Origin: Clavelina lepadiformis
Lineage: Eukaryota; Chordata; Ascidiacea; Aplousobranchia; Clavelinidae
Direction of reading: 5' to 3'
Length of the DNA stretch: 64,000 bases
Assembly: GCF_947623445.1 (NCBI RefSeq)
Contig: NC_135242.1
Coordinates: forward strand, 4,464,001 to 4,528,000
In this document: piece after piece, positions 12,101-23,300 of the stretch
Layout: the number at the start of each line of letters is the position of its first letter
Numbering within the stretch: the first letter of the stretch is position 1
Position numbers and translations under genes: made by a program
The notes under the pieces: model-generated
Databases searched by the model: none
What the model saw: the letters and a program-made list of their open reading frames with translations, nothing else
Told to the model about the DNA's origin: nothing

Positions 12101-14368
12101 AATGTAAGCTGGGCTTACAAAAGGTTGTGTATTGCTTCTATTAAACTATGTTCGATATCATGATGTCATGTGACATGCTATTGGCCGCATATAGCTAAAA
12201 GCCTATTTTTCACTGAAATAAGTTAACTTGGTATAGTAGTATTTGCAGTGCATATGAAAACAAAAATAGTCGTTTTTGAAATTAACGGCTCTGCTTGTGC
12301 TACTTTTTTTTGCTTTAAACCAATGCAAATGATACAGCGTCAAATAACGTCAATTTTCCCACAGTATTCTTGCAGTCTACAGCTAAGCATATATCATAAT
12401 ATGATATCAGGCAATCTCATTTAACGCCAAGGTTTGATTGCTCACCCATTATAGCCAGAAGTCAAACAATCACTAATGCTTGGTTTCCGTGGTTAATGCT
12501 GCAGTGAACAAAAAGACTTAATCATTTGTATGTTTGCTATGGTTTAGGGATATTGTCATGTTAAAATTGTTTTAATTGTTGCAGTGAACCATATACGTTA
12601 CTTCAGTAATATAAAAACTTTCAGGCCAGACAATCAGGCTGAATTTTGTGCTGCTGTCGTGCTTTTTACCAATTTTCTTTTTCAAAACAATAAAAACAAA
12701 AAAGGCCTAGGAAGTTCTTTTTGCTCTTTACTCGTGTACAACTGGAGACTAATATAATATCAAAAAGTGACATTATCAGTCCAGCAATTGGTATCAGTGA
12801 ATGTTTCGTAGCTCTACACTCGGCTGGTAAAAATCCTTTCTGGTTTGTGACACGGTGATACACTGATGAAAGCAGTAAATTGCATGACTTTAATATAGAG
12901 ATGTAACAACATAGCCTACAAAAAATTCTCTTTAACACGTTGACTGACCCAAGAGATAACTCGCGGCTGCAATTCTGGGCCACGCTGCCAACTACGAGTT
13001 ATCGCGTGTTTATCGTTTTGCCACTGCTTTGTCTTTTCAACTGCATCGAAGCTATGTATGGCACCTGAGACAAAAACAGTGAAAACCACTGGCAACAAAA
13101 CCAAACATTGTTGAGAAAAATTTTTTGAAAATTTAGAACACACAAATGAGACAAATATTGCTTGGGACCAAATAGGCGGATCAGGCCTTGGCAGTCAACA
13201 TGTTAAATGTACCACTTATCCCCGTGCATATTAATGTATGTTCACCTGTTGAAGCAGTCGGTCGTAAACTTGATGTTTTGAAGTTATCAGAGATTTTCCT
13301 CTTCAAAACCTGCAAAATAGTGATAAAAATTTTAGGTATTTACTGCAAAATAATCCATTTGCAATAAGATTTCAATCAAATTATTAGATTTATATAAACA
13401 GAAAATACCTGCTCTTTTGCGTTTGAGGATTGTTTTGCAGGTATACATTTCGAAGAAACTCCAACACCACAATTCGGTGAACTTTGTTTGTTCTTTAGCA
13501 TATTATGTTCTCGCTTTCCATTTAAAATTACATGTTGTTTAGCTTCAGATGCAGTAGATTTTGAAGTTTGACAAAACTCAACAATTTCACAATCTGAGTC
13601 ACTGCTTATTATTATAACTTCATTCTCAGCACTGGTGTTCAGTCTGGCATGATTTGGTTGATTCCATTTCAATCCACTTCTGATGCTTGGCTTATGTACA
13701 GGATTGTGACGCTTGTTTGAGACAATTTCTGATGCACCGGGAGTCGACAAAGGTTTTCTGCCATAAAAATTGCTGTTCCTTTTGTTAATAGGCAGAGGTG
13801 GCTTTTGTCCATTTTGTGCTTTCCTAAAGACATAGAAATTTGTTAAAATGCAATCAATTATCATGGATCATTGAAACAAATCTATTAGTTGTATGTGCTA
13901 ACTTAAGTGGCTGATTAGTGATAATTATTGTGACCTAACTGTTACATTTCTACGCTTTTTGCATTACAGCCTGTATATACTGTATATATATATTTATATA
14001 CTGTATGTTTATATGTACTCTACTGCTCTACCTTATGCAAATGCACCTTACAGTTTGAACAGTCAATTCTAAAAAAGTTTATAAAATATGCACACATAAA
14101 GCCATAAACGAATTACCACATTAAAATACCTTGCAATTATGTTTCTTAAATCATTTCTAGAATTTCGAAAATATGATTCAGGGACTTGTCGTGGGTGCTG
14201 CAAATTATATTCCATGTTTCCATTTACCGAATAAACTACATCGCGCTTTAGGGGGCATCGATGCAAATTTGTTTGGGAACTCCGACGACCATTTCGTTCG
14301 GGACCATAGTCATGAAAGTAACGACCATGGTGTTCAATATAAATACTTTTTCTGGATTTTTTATCCAT
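9154..14368 (-). CDS. TENT2: GLD2/TENT2-type cytoplasmic poly(A) polymerase
   Basis: Twelve exons join in phase to 619 aa: 14130-14368, 13409-13823, 13246-13309, 12939-13064, 11699-11793, 11490-11570, 11140-11271, 10463-10549, 10225-10343, 9929-10046, 9452-9667 and 9154-9321. The N-terminal third (exons 1-5) is basic, disordered and poorly conserved, with an acidic patch IISSDSDCEIVEF. The catalytic domain is clear: HLVGSSSNGFGRLTSDADMC in exon 7 is the nucleotidyltransferase GS motif with the DxD metal ligands. The exon with VGLRNTYLLLAYA is typical of the family, and VKEWAHTNEINDASRGTFSSY belongs to the central domain. PSLQVLYPQSFSFD and the terminal EEPFDLSNVARAV are the PAP-associated part. 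The family adds poly(A) or single A to mRNAs and miRNAs and acts in germline and neurons. A strong acceptor (TTTTTTTCAG) lies about 28 bases upstream of the ATG and could be a trans-splice site. The donor of exon 4 is the least certain junction. Confidence 0.88.
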
Positions 14369-14904
14369 GATTATTTTAATGTAATCTTAAGATCACTGAA
14401 AAAAACAAGACAAATAACAGACATGTGTAAAGACAAACCTGAAATAATATACGCTTATATGATGAACATGTTCAACTAGGTCAATTATCCAGACAGTAGA
14501 GTATGGCAAGAGCACATCCGAGATTTTTTGTCCAAAACGGTATTGCAAACCGAAAGAAAAAGGATTGCTTTAAAAAATGCTACTGTTCTTCGTTTTCCGT
14601 TACAAAAGGCAACACTTTGCCTACCACAAAAGTCCAACGTGGTTGGACCACGATGCGCCGGCCATACTCCACACCAGAATTTGGCTTCTGCATCCTCGAG
14701 ATCTCGGCGATAACTGTCATACTTTAAATGCAGTCAGGCCAGTTATCAGAATACCGTACTGCAATTACACCCCCATTGCCTGACTATATCAGTTTCAGCC
14801 CCAAGTTGTTAATTTCGAATACTGGCTTATAATAATTTTCTTAGTGTGTATACACATTGTTCATGCTGGACTAGTTGACTGCAGAGTACAACAATATGGT
14901 AGTT

Positions 14905-15065
14905 TTCAGAAATTGCACCCACACGGAATCGAAGGCATACCTAGAGTTTTCAATGCCAGAGACAGAGGTGGTTTTTGCTTCTCCGCTTGTGAAATAAACG
15001 AGAAAAACGAACGCCAAAGGAGCAAACTACAATGGAAATTGTTTAATTTCCGCGTTTGACCACCT
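14905..15065. repeat. Dispersed repeat, copy 1
   Basis: This block matches 15545-15705 as a diverged direct repeat. Shared landmarks are TTGCACC, TACCTAG.GTTT, CAGAGG, TTTGCTTC and TTTAATTTCC.CGTTTGACC. It has no coding signal and ATTGCACC recurs through the interval. Confidence 0.65.
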
Positions 15066-15544
15066 CATCCAAAATGGCAAAGCGCAAATTATTATGAAAT
15101 GTGCTCTAATAACGTACAATAATAGCTGGTAATTTACGGTGTGCAAGTTTGAAACATATTACAAAATTATTTTGATGCCGATTAACCCGCTTTTTAGGCA
15201 AAATATTATGTTTTCCTAGATCATATAACCGATAAGTAATCGCAAACAAAAAATGGGATGAACGGTGGCCACGGCATTGCACCCAACGTTATTGCACACA
15301 TACGCAATTGCACACGTTAGGGCTTTGGTACTGCAAGAAACAGGTATTGCAATATATAATAAAATATAATACGTAAGTAGGCCTACCATGAATAACAGTT
15401 AAATGATTTGGAAAAACATATTTAGCCTAACACTATATCGTTTATAAACGGAATTGCACCATAGATAAGTTATATAGGATGTCTATAATTTGCTGCCAGA
15501 TGGAATTGCACCCACAGAGATTAAAGTAATACGAAATTACACCC

Positions 15545-15705
15545 AAATGAGATTGCACCGACCCGGAAACAGTCTCGTACCTAGGGTTTCAGTGCCTGGG
15601 AACAGAGGCAACATTTGCTTCCTCACTTGTCAAAATAAATGAGAAACACGAACATAAAAGAAGCGAATTATAATGGAATTTGTTTAATTTCCACGTTTGA
15701 CCGGT
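15545..15705. repeat. Dispersed repeat, copy 2
   Basis: This is the second copy of the repeat at 14905-15065. It ends at the same TTTGACC landmark and is followed by the GGTACC-rich element. Confidence 0.65.
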
Positions 15706-16030
15706 ACCGATGCTCGGTAGCGGTATTTTTGTACAGCGGGTCTTGTAGCAAGTGCAATTTTTGAGGGTATTATGACTCCGCTAAAGATTACCCCTGGTCA
15801 AAAAATATGCCAACTCACTCTTTGCGAACTTATCAGACATTTATAAATTGAAAAAGAACAAATGCGCTACATTTGGCACTAAGTTTTAACTAAAATGAAG
15901 TTTTAATAACATACTTCTCAAAATCTTGAAGTAATCATTTTAAAAGTATTTAGTACCGGGACCGACTTATATTTCTTGAAAAAAGTACCGCGGTACCGTA
16001 ATTCGGTATTACAGTACCACGGTATGCTCA
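15700..16030. mobile_element. GGTACC-rich MITE-like element
   Basis: The two ends carry related, oppositely oriented motifs: GGTACCGATGCTCGGTAGCGG at the left, and GTACCGCGGTACCG with TACCACGGTATGCTCACC at the right. The interior is AT-rich and non-coding. A non-autonomous DNA transposon is likely, but exact ends and target-site duplication were not found. Confidence 0.45.
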
Positions 16031-17484
16031 CCTCGGCTTAAACCAAACCTAAATCTTCCTTCCAGTCTAAATCTAATTTCAAATAATTAAGCTTAAACCG
16101 TAAATAACTAAAATCAATTTTTTACATACCAGTTCTCCTAACTATAAACTAATGACTAATCGCCTATCTTTAAACATGGGCTGCCTGACCTACTCTACAA
16201 AACGTTTTAAGCGAAGCTCAGTAGCCAATGTGAACACCTCGTAGACTTTGTTGAGTCCCGCTTGAAAAAGCAAGCAGCGAGGGGTCATTTTAGGTAACGT
16301 AAAAGTCAGATTTGGAGTTAATTTTCTCTATGATATAAGTGACGTTTTATTAGGTTTCACCATCTTCGGGAATATGGGTGGTCTAATAGAAAATAACTTT
16401 GTAGACAGACAGTGGGTTATATAACCTACTGTAGGTTATAAGCTTATAATTTAGTTTGATGAACCTACTTAAGTATATGCAATAACAAATTAGCTATAAA
16501 AATTGACGAAGACATACACCTACCAATGCAAGTATTTCAAAAACAATTAGGTGTATAGCTTACTCTCAAGTAGCAGGAAATTAGTAGGCTATCAGCCTAC
16601 TCGAGTACCATAAAATTGTAGGCCTACTCGAGTTTATTTTAACTGAATAAACCAGCACTGACGAGCTTGATCGTTGCATGAGACTGTAATGGAATGGGTG
16701 TATATGGTAGTTGAACTTGATAGTTTTACCCACTTCACTACAATGTTTGCTTGTCAAATTATTTATTGCGGTCGATGTATATGAGTCTCATAAGGTCGTT
16801 GTCTGCTTTTTCAACCTCGGTCTTGATTGTTCACCTTAACGAATTATTGTCTTTTGAAGGTGACAACAAAGTTGTCTAACTTGACACTGAACTTCTTCAA
16901 ATTGAATTCAACAGTAGTTTTCACAAGAATGACAACTGTATAAACTGATTATATTGAAGCTTCTTTGAACGATTACATTTAGACATAACATTGGCTCAGC
17001 AACAGCATAAAGACGTCCATTTCACAGCATTGATCTTAGTAGACTTTTTGCTTATTGTCAACTGCATAATATTACTGATACTGATAATAATAAACGCTAA
17101 TGAAAACTTATACTGCAAACTAAACGCATGCAAAAAAGGCAAGCACGACATCTACGTCACAACTTAACTTAACTCAACAATAGTCAGGAAGTTATTATGA
17201 CGCAGTGTTACGTTTCGCTGATTCGATACTTGAAGACGAGAATTCCAAATCTTATTTAACCCGTATATTACATTAAATATAATATCATCACAAGACCAAC
17301 TACTGTAAAATGCTCTTCTGATTACTGAAATTTGATAAAAACTGTGGCAAATTAATTATTCCTGCGTAACATTTTTGAAAGAAAAACTCACTCATAACAC
17401 GGCTATACTAAAAATAAAGATAACAAACACTAGAGCAAAGACCTGCAAACAATCTAGTCTACTTTAGATAGCCTACAGGTTGGC
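16031..17484. other. Intergenic sequence with short repeat traces
   Basis: No gene was recognised. About 16130-16200 resembles 34185-34250 (shared TTCTCCTAA, CCTATCTTTAA and TGACCTAC), so a low-copy dispersed repeat is present. Confidence 0.4.
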
Positions 17485-20098
17485 TTATTTTGAGGTCATT
17501 TTATCAAAAAAAGATTTTAAATTTCGGGTTTCTTTCCAAGAACGTTCGACGTGTATTTGGCACCATTGTGGACCACGGCCTTCAAACCTCATTGATTGCC
17601 AGGTTTCGAGTAACTTGTCAGGAACTTTAACATTAAAAAATCCAAAATTTCCAAACAGATGTCGCACTAATGGCTTCGTCACCCCGATATTATAATACAG
17701 TTCGTTGCTTTTGATTGAGTTTGAAGCCGGCTACAGAAAAACAGGGAAGAATCATCGTGTAATATCGGAAATTAGTTTTTAATGTAGCCTATATTCTGGT
17801 GTGCTAGATTACAGCAAACAATCCAACAAATATCAAACAACTTTTGACAAAAACTTCTTATTGAACAGTTTCCTTAATCTTACCATAATGTTGCAATCGC
17901 CTTCATTAAGTTTTCGCCTCATGTAACCAGTTATCCAAACGTCATCCAGATATAAATATGGTGTTTTTCTCGAAATATGAAAAATTCTTCCAGCCATTTC
18001 CACCGACATCAAATACATTCCTCCACGGCAATGCTTTGGCCAATAACTGCCACTCATTTTTCCATAGGAAACATACCATTTGCTGAAAGGGATGCGGTTC
18101 GGGGAATCTTTTGCTTGGTAGCTATACACACAAACTATTGGCAGTTGTTCATAGCAAGGTCTTATATTAACGTTTGTGTCTTCTGGTACCAAGAGCGTAT
18201 TCAGGTATTCAACCAGATTTTCAACATGTACAACCATGTCGTCATCTACAGATGAATAAATCCAATCATGAGTAAGATTGGAAGATGCCCATTGCATGCC
18301 AGCGAGAACTTTTTCCGGAACAGTTCTGCAAAAGTTGTTTAGTCAAAGAATATGGAATAATATAATAAAATGTACATAACTAAGTTATATAGCAAAGAAT
18401 ATAGCCTACGCAAATGCAATAGCAAATCCAAAAGAACAATATTTATAAAGTTTAAGTTCAAGAGATTATGTAGATGAGCATAAAGTGCTATACTGTATTT
18501 ACTCTGCTGAATCCTCCGTATTAAATTGCAAAATATCTCCGTGATGAGAACTTTCCTCTTCCAAACTCCCACGAAGATTTGGATCTTTTGTTGTCCCCAT
18601 GAGAAACACAACCTGTCGAAAATACCAACGTTGAAAACAGACAAACACGCCATCGCGAAATTCCTAATGATTGGGTGAAGTAGTCTACCTCCAGCCTTAT
18701 GGCGTCAACTAATTTCCAACTTCCCCAGGTTTGTCGAATTACATCTCTTCGGTCACGGTTTTTAGCGCTACTTTTTACCATCAAAACCATCGACCACTTG
18801 GCTGAATCTGCGGATGACAAAACCGTTGTTTTTTTAAACATGCTGCAAGGTAAGAATGGAAACACAGCATAGAAATTCAACCATACCCTCACGCATTCAA
18901 TCCATCCACAAGAATACACAATCAGTAACAGAACTTGACGACGACGGTTATCCCAACAAACAAAAGAGACAAACATTTCCTTTAACAAATTACAGTTAAG
19001 ATAAGATATTAATGTTTTTTTTATATTTTTAGTTTTCAAGTCTGTATATGAACTTTTTTGGATAGCATTTGTCATAGCCCATATGGCCTCGTCTGGATTT
19101 CGGTCACCACGCTTTTAGATATACAGGTCTATGACTCATATGCACTTCTACTAAGCTGATTGCAGTCAAAAAGAGTTTGAATTGTGATTCAGTCAGGGCA
19201 GGCAATGGAATGGAAGATGGAATGGAACGATAAATTCATTGTGGAATATGGAATTGCTAAAGTATGGAGTGGAATGAAAGATTTCATTTATGGAATGGAG
19301 CGAAGCTTCCATACTTTCCATACATTTTCCATGCTAAACTTTAATGTACATTCATACAATTGAACTAAGTTCATGCGTTCCCAGAACAGTATACGCGCAC
19401 GCTCATTCACACAATCAAGTGCGTTTAACACAAATTTGAAAATTAAGTGCATCGACCACAAACTTTTAAATTTGTAATAGTGTTGTTTCTTCCATTTTCG
19501 AAGGTGTTAACATCGTACAAAGTATGAAATGTGGAATGGAAGATCTTTGCGATGGAAAATTTCCATTCCATACCATAGCATAGCATGCCCTGGATTTAAT
19601 TACCACAAAATGCTAAAGACGCGCAATATTAGACATATACAACCAAACTCAGGCCGTCTGTTAGCCTATTCTCTTATACAAGGGCGTGTGTCACGAAATT
19701 CGAATCCTGTCATAAAACAGCGCTCGTGCACACGAAAAACGCGCATACCGAGACTACGTTATTGGTTACGGTACAATCGATTCGCCTTACACTGCTTTTT
19801 CTCAAATTAATTCCAACCGGTTCAGGTGGGCTATTTTGTCAAAAATACTAGATGTCGAACCGATGGTATAAGAACTGATAGCTGAAACAGGTATAACTAC
19901 CTGAAGATTCTTTACAGTTGTGCCGTGGCTCTAATAATGACCATGGTTGCATCAAGAACGTTGCCAATTCCCTTTCTTCGTCAGTCTCAGTCATGTACGC
20001 TCCATCCACCACCGTTGTGTCGGCGGTTTTAAGGAATTTGATTGGTCGAAGAGGTGCGAACTCGGGGGATGTACCTTGCATGGAGTTGTGACCGTAGT
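17485..20098 (-). CDS. GT31 beta-1,3-glycosyltransferase-like gene, copy 1 (5' exons missing)
   Basis: Five exons correspond to exons 3-7 of the two intact copies: 19901-20098, 18689-18807, 18503-18612, 17884-18325 and 17485-17730. The order of motifs is that of B3GALT/B3GNT enzymes: RRDVIRQTWGSW, VVFLMGTTKDPN, then DWIYSSVDDDMVVH with the DxD metal site, and LYLDDVWITGYM near the acceptor-site end. These enzymes transfer Gal or GlcNAc in beta-1,3 linkage in the Golgi; the exact substrate cannot be read. The last exon is longer than in copies 2 and 3 and adds about 20 residues. Exons 1 and 2 (membrane anchor) were not found upstream, and the boundary of the inverted duplication lies only about 540 bases upstream. 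The copy may be 5'-truncated and non-functional, or use an unrelated first exon. It is visibly more diverged than copies 2 and 3 are from each other. Confidence 0.75.
19194..19592. mobile_element. hAT-type MITE in an intron of GT31 copy 1
   Basis: The ends are CAGGGCAGGCAATGGAATGG and, inverted, CAGGGCATGCTATG...TATGGAATGG. The interior is rich in TGGAATGGAA-like units. Flanking 8-mers GATTCAGT and GATTTAAT match at 6 of 8 positions, consistent with an aged 8-bp target duplication. Confidence 0.65.
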
Positions 20099-20640
20099 CT
20101 GCAAGAACAAGTTGCCAGTTAATTCACAAATTCTTGTATATCGTCGCAGCTTCTTGGAAAGACAACCCACATGAGACTTGTGCTAAACACAGGACCAAGA
20201 TTGACCTAACCCCAAAACTGGACTTTTTAGAGTATACCTTAAAGTAAATTAAACTGTTTTTTTTTTATTAAAACTTTTACAGCTTGTAACTATATTTAAA
20301 GCTTGTTTCAGAAAATTAACAAACAATAGTTCAACTAGTCACTATATGTGTTTATACTAGCGAAAGTTTTCCAAAAAATTGCCAAAGTTTCATAGCCTAA
20401 AAAGCTTAATTATAAAGGAATTTAATAACTTGCTCCGGTCCCTTTAAACATACTTGTTGCAGTTACTTGCAAAGCTACAGTGCCCTATACAAGGAAAGGG
20501 AATTTACGTAAGTTGCCGCATCCTAAGTCGCGCGGGTTAACAAGGAACGCGTTTGTTTTAGGCAGATGTGCTCGTTAGAAAATTAAGCAACATTTCCCCC
20601 AAAAGCCGCCCCTATAAATTGAAAACTTCCCACGCTCAAG
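20099..20640. other. Sequence between GT31 copy 1 and the duplication boundary
   Basis: I looked here for the missing membrane-anchor exons of GT31 copy 1 and found none. The left boundary of the large inverted repeat is at about 20641. Confidence 0.45.
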
Positions 20641-20744
20641 ATAGATTCAAGATAGCTTGTGAAAGGAAATACGTTACAGATCTTAGTATGACGATGTACG
20701 CTTATAGTTCTAGGGAGCGCCTGCTTTATTTAGCAGGAAATTTA

Positions 20745-21128
20745 TCTAACCCCTTTATCTATATGAATGAATAAAAGTATATCATAGACTACCCAGACCG
20801 TACTACTAATAAAATGACTGCAACATTGCTATACCTTGTTCTGCAAGCTCCAGCATTAATTTACAAACGGAGGTAGGGTGTGCGTCATAACGGTGCATTC
20901 TTTGATCGCCAAAAATAGAACATAAATAACTAAACACCCTTTGTGAGGTGGCATCAGAGAAAAGTATCGGTGACTTTACGTTTAACTGATCGTTCGCAAA
21001 GAAATGAAATGTTTGTAATTCAGTTGGTCAATAAACTAACAACTAAGATTTAATGACTTGCATCAAGTTACTTTCCCTAGACTCAAGTCAAGTCATTTCA
21101 AGCTGTGACTCGAGTCATTACAACACTG
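20745..21128. mobile_element. Truncated copy of the CAGTG-type hAT MITE
   Basis: The inner end (inverted CAGTGTTGTAATGACTCGAG) and the flanking ATGCTAAT match the complete copy at 49152-49860 in the other arm. The outer terminus and about 400 bases are missing here, so the insertion predates the duplication. Confidence 0.7.
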
Positions 21129-21499
21129 ATGCTAATACATACTATTTGGAAGCGGTTATGTGCTTTTTGAGTTGAAAAAAAGAAACTGTTTGGTCGGAAA
21201 TTTGGTCACGATACGCGTAGCTTCCAATTGATAAGATGTGGAACTTAAATTAAAAATGCATGTTCAGATTGGTTATAGCTGGTGAAGCGATAGACGATGC
21301 GTGTTGTAAGAGAGAGTGTTCAACTAGTTCAATCCAGGCTAAATATAAAACTCTTTGCAGCTTTACGAGTGCAGTTATCTATGTCTTATTAACGGGAGTA
21401 AAAGATTGGCACTTTGCCTCAGTATGTCGTTGAGTTTTTTTTTGTAGTGCTTATTACCCACAGTCAAGAAAAACATTGTACTATACAACAGTTATACAG

Positions 21500-22400
21500 G
21501 TACTAAAACGACCCTTGTGAATTATATGATGAAAAAGGTTTAATTGACGTTCCCAAAAGTTTTAACGCGACTCTAAATGTTTATTAGAGTCTAATAAGTA
21601 AATAACAGGAGAACAACAGTTAAACAATAAAAGGTTTCTGACATGCCTTTTGAAAAAGATGATTCAAATATTATCAGAAACTAGTCCACAATTGTATAAA
21701 AGAAATATGCAGTTAAAAACATTGCTAATTTGCCGTATTTGAATGTAGTTCATCTCTACCCAACTTTAAATGAAAACACACGTAAAACCCGGAAACAAAT
21801 GCAGCAGTTGCTAAATCAATGTCAGGGTTGCGCTAAGTCGACAACGTGAGCTTCGCGACTCAAAATTAAAATCAATAGTTCATCAGTCAGAATGGAACAA
21901 TTCGGCTTCGCGAATAAAGACACTGCTGGCGAATGAAATGCAGCTGAAGTGCAGACTCCTGAAAGATCCGAACGTAGAATGATCGCCACCTAAAAACTCT
22001 TGCGCATAAACAAACCAGATAGAACAAACTTGAGCCATATCGTACAAAATGAGCGTGGAGCGTTAATTTCTAAACAACTGCGAAAGCAATGACGTGTCAT
22101 CTCAGGAAGTAAGTTTACAGACGACAAATCAGAAGCCAGGACGGGCAGAAAAGCGTTGTAGCCTATAGAGTGTGTGCCATAAAGAAAGTTATACCAAATA
22201 CAAATACGTGCGGGATAAGGACAATTCCGACCTACGTGAACTTGGTTACCAGTTACTTGTTCATTACTTATATTTGCAGTTGAAGAGGGTTGTTATTTCA
22301 ATCACGTGACCGGTCGTTCAGAGAATTCTCCAAACTATTTATTTTGCAATTTGGTTGTTTTTTTGCATCACATTTGCGCGTGTGTGTGCATGCGTGCGGA
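21500..22400. other. Left-arm segment with no counterpart in the right arm
   Basis: Homology between the arms stops near 21495/48785 and resumes near 22400/48165. The segments in between do not resemble each other. No coding signature was recognised here. Confidence 0.5.
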
Positions 22401-23300
22401 TATTTTAAACGCATGTGCGCACACATAGTACTTACAATCAATCTTTTAATTGTCTTAATCTTCTAAGTCTTCCTGGTCATCTGTTCTTGTCGCCTTTTTA
22501 TACAGTGATGTTTTTAGTGCTTCGAGTCTTGGCAAAAGTGAACGTGAAACAATCAGTTAAGTTTGGTTGTTACACACTCACTTATGCCATTCCTGGGATG
22601 AGGGACCGTGTTGTTACAAAACTTTGCTTCAAGTTTTTATTGATAATAAACGTATTATTAAGCTTTACAGTACTTCAATAGCTGTCGTATTAGCAGCTAC
22701 GTGAGGTACTTCTTCCTTATAAGTATGACAAGGTATAAACATAATACCGTGTTGTTTAGCGGTTTATTAATGTTGATTTTCCTTTCACATTTCCAATGTT
22801 TCAGAAATGACAAATAAATAATAATCAATAGACATGTGCATGTTGCGCCGTTTGGTTTGCAGATGTTATGGGTACACGAACTCTCTATGAGAACTTGTGG
22901 CGACTAAACACGTTTCAACCTGATTACGATGTTAAACAAAATTTAAACGGATGAAAGTTCTTTATTGGTGGTTCCTATCAAGCAATTATTACTAAATTCG
23001 CTACAGTGGATAAAGCTTGGAAACTACGGGAAGCTATTGTTATTAACCAATCGTTCGTATTAACAGGTTCTAAACAGTCTGGTAATCTGGTTTGATTTTA
23101 GTAAAACAAATTCAAACAAACTCATACCAACTGTATATAGCGTCTAGAGTAGACTCTAGACTATATAGATCTTGAATGTAAAATCTACTTTTTTCCAGGT
23201 TGGCCAATGCTGCACTTAAGATTCTTGACAAGATCATTTAGAGTTAGACGGATCCCGTAGCAATTATCTTACGCAAAAAAGTGGATACCGTAGTTATAGA

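Noticed and set aside
22415-22681. Paired frames at 22415-22681 and 47873-48139 with similar translations
   Set aside because: They are preserved only because the arms are near-identical. The translations differ by a local run of unrelated residues, as after a compensated shift, and show no family signature.
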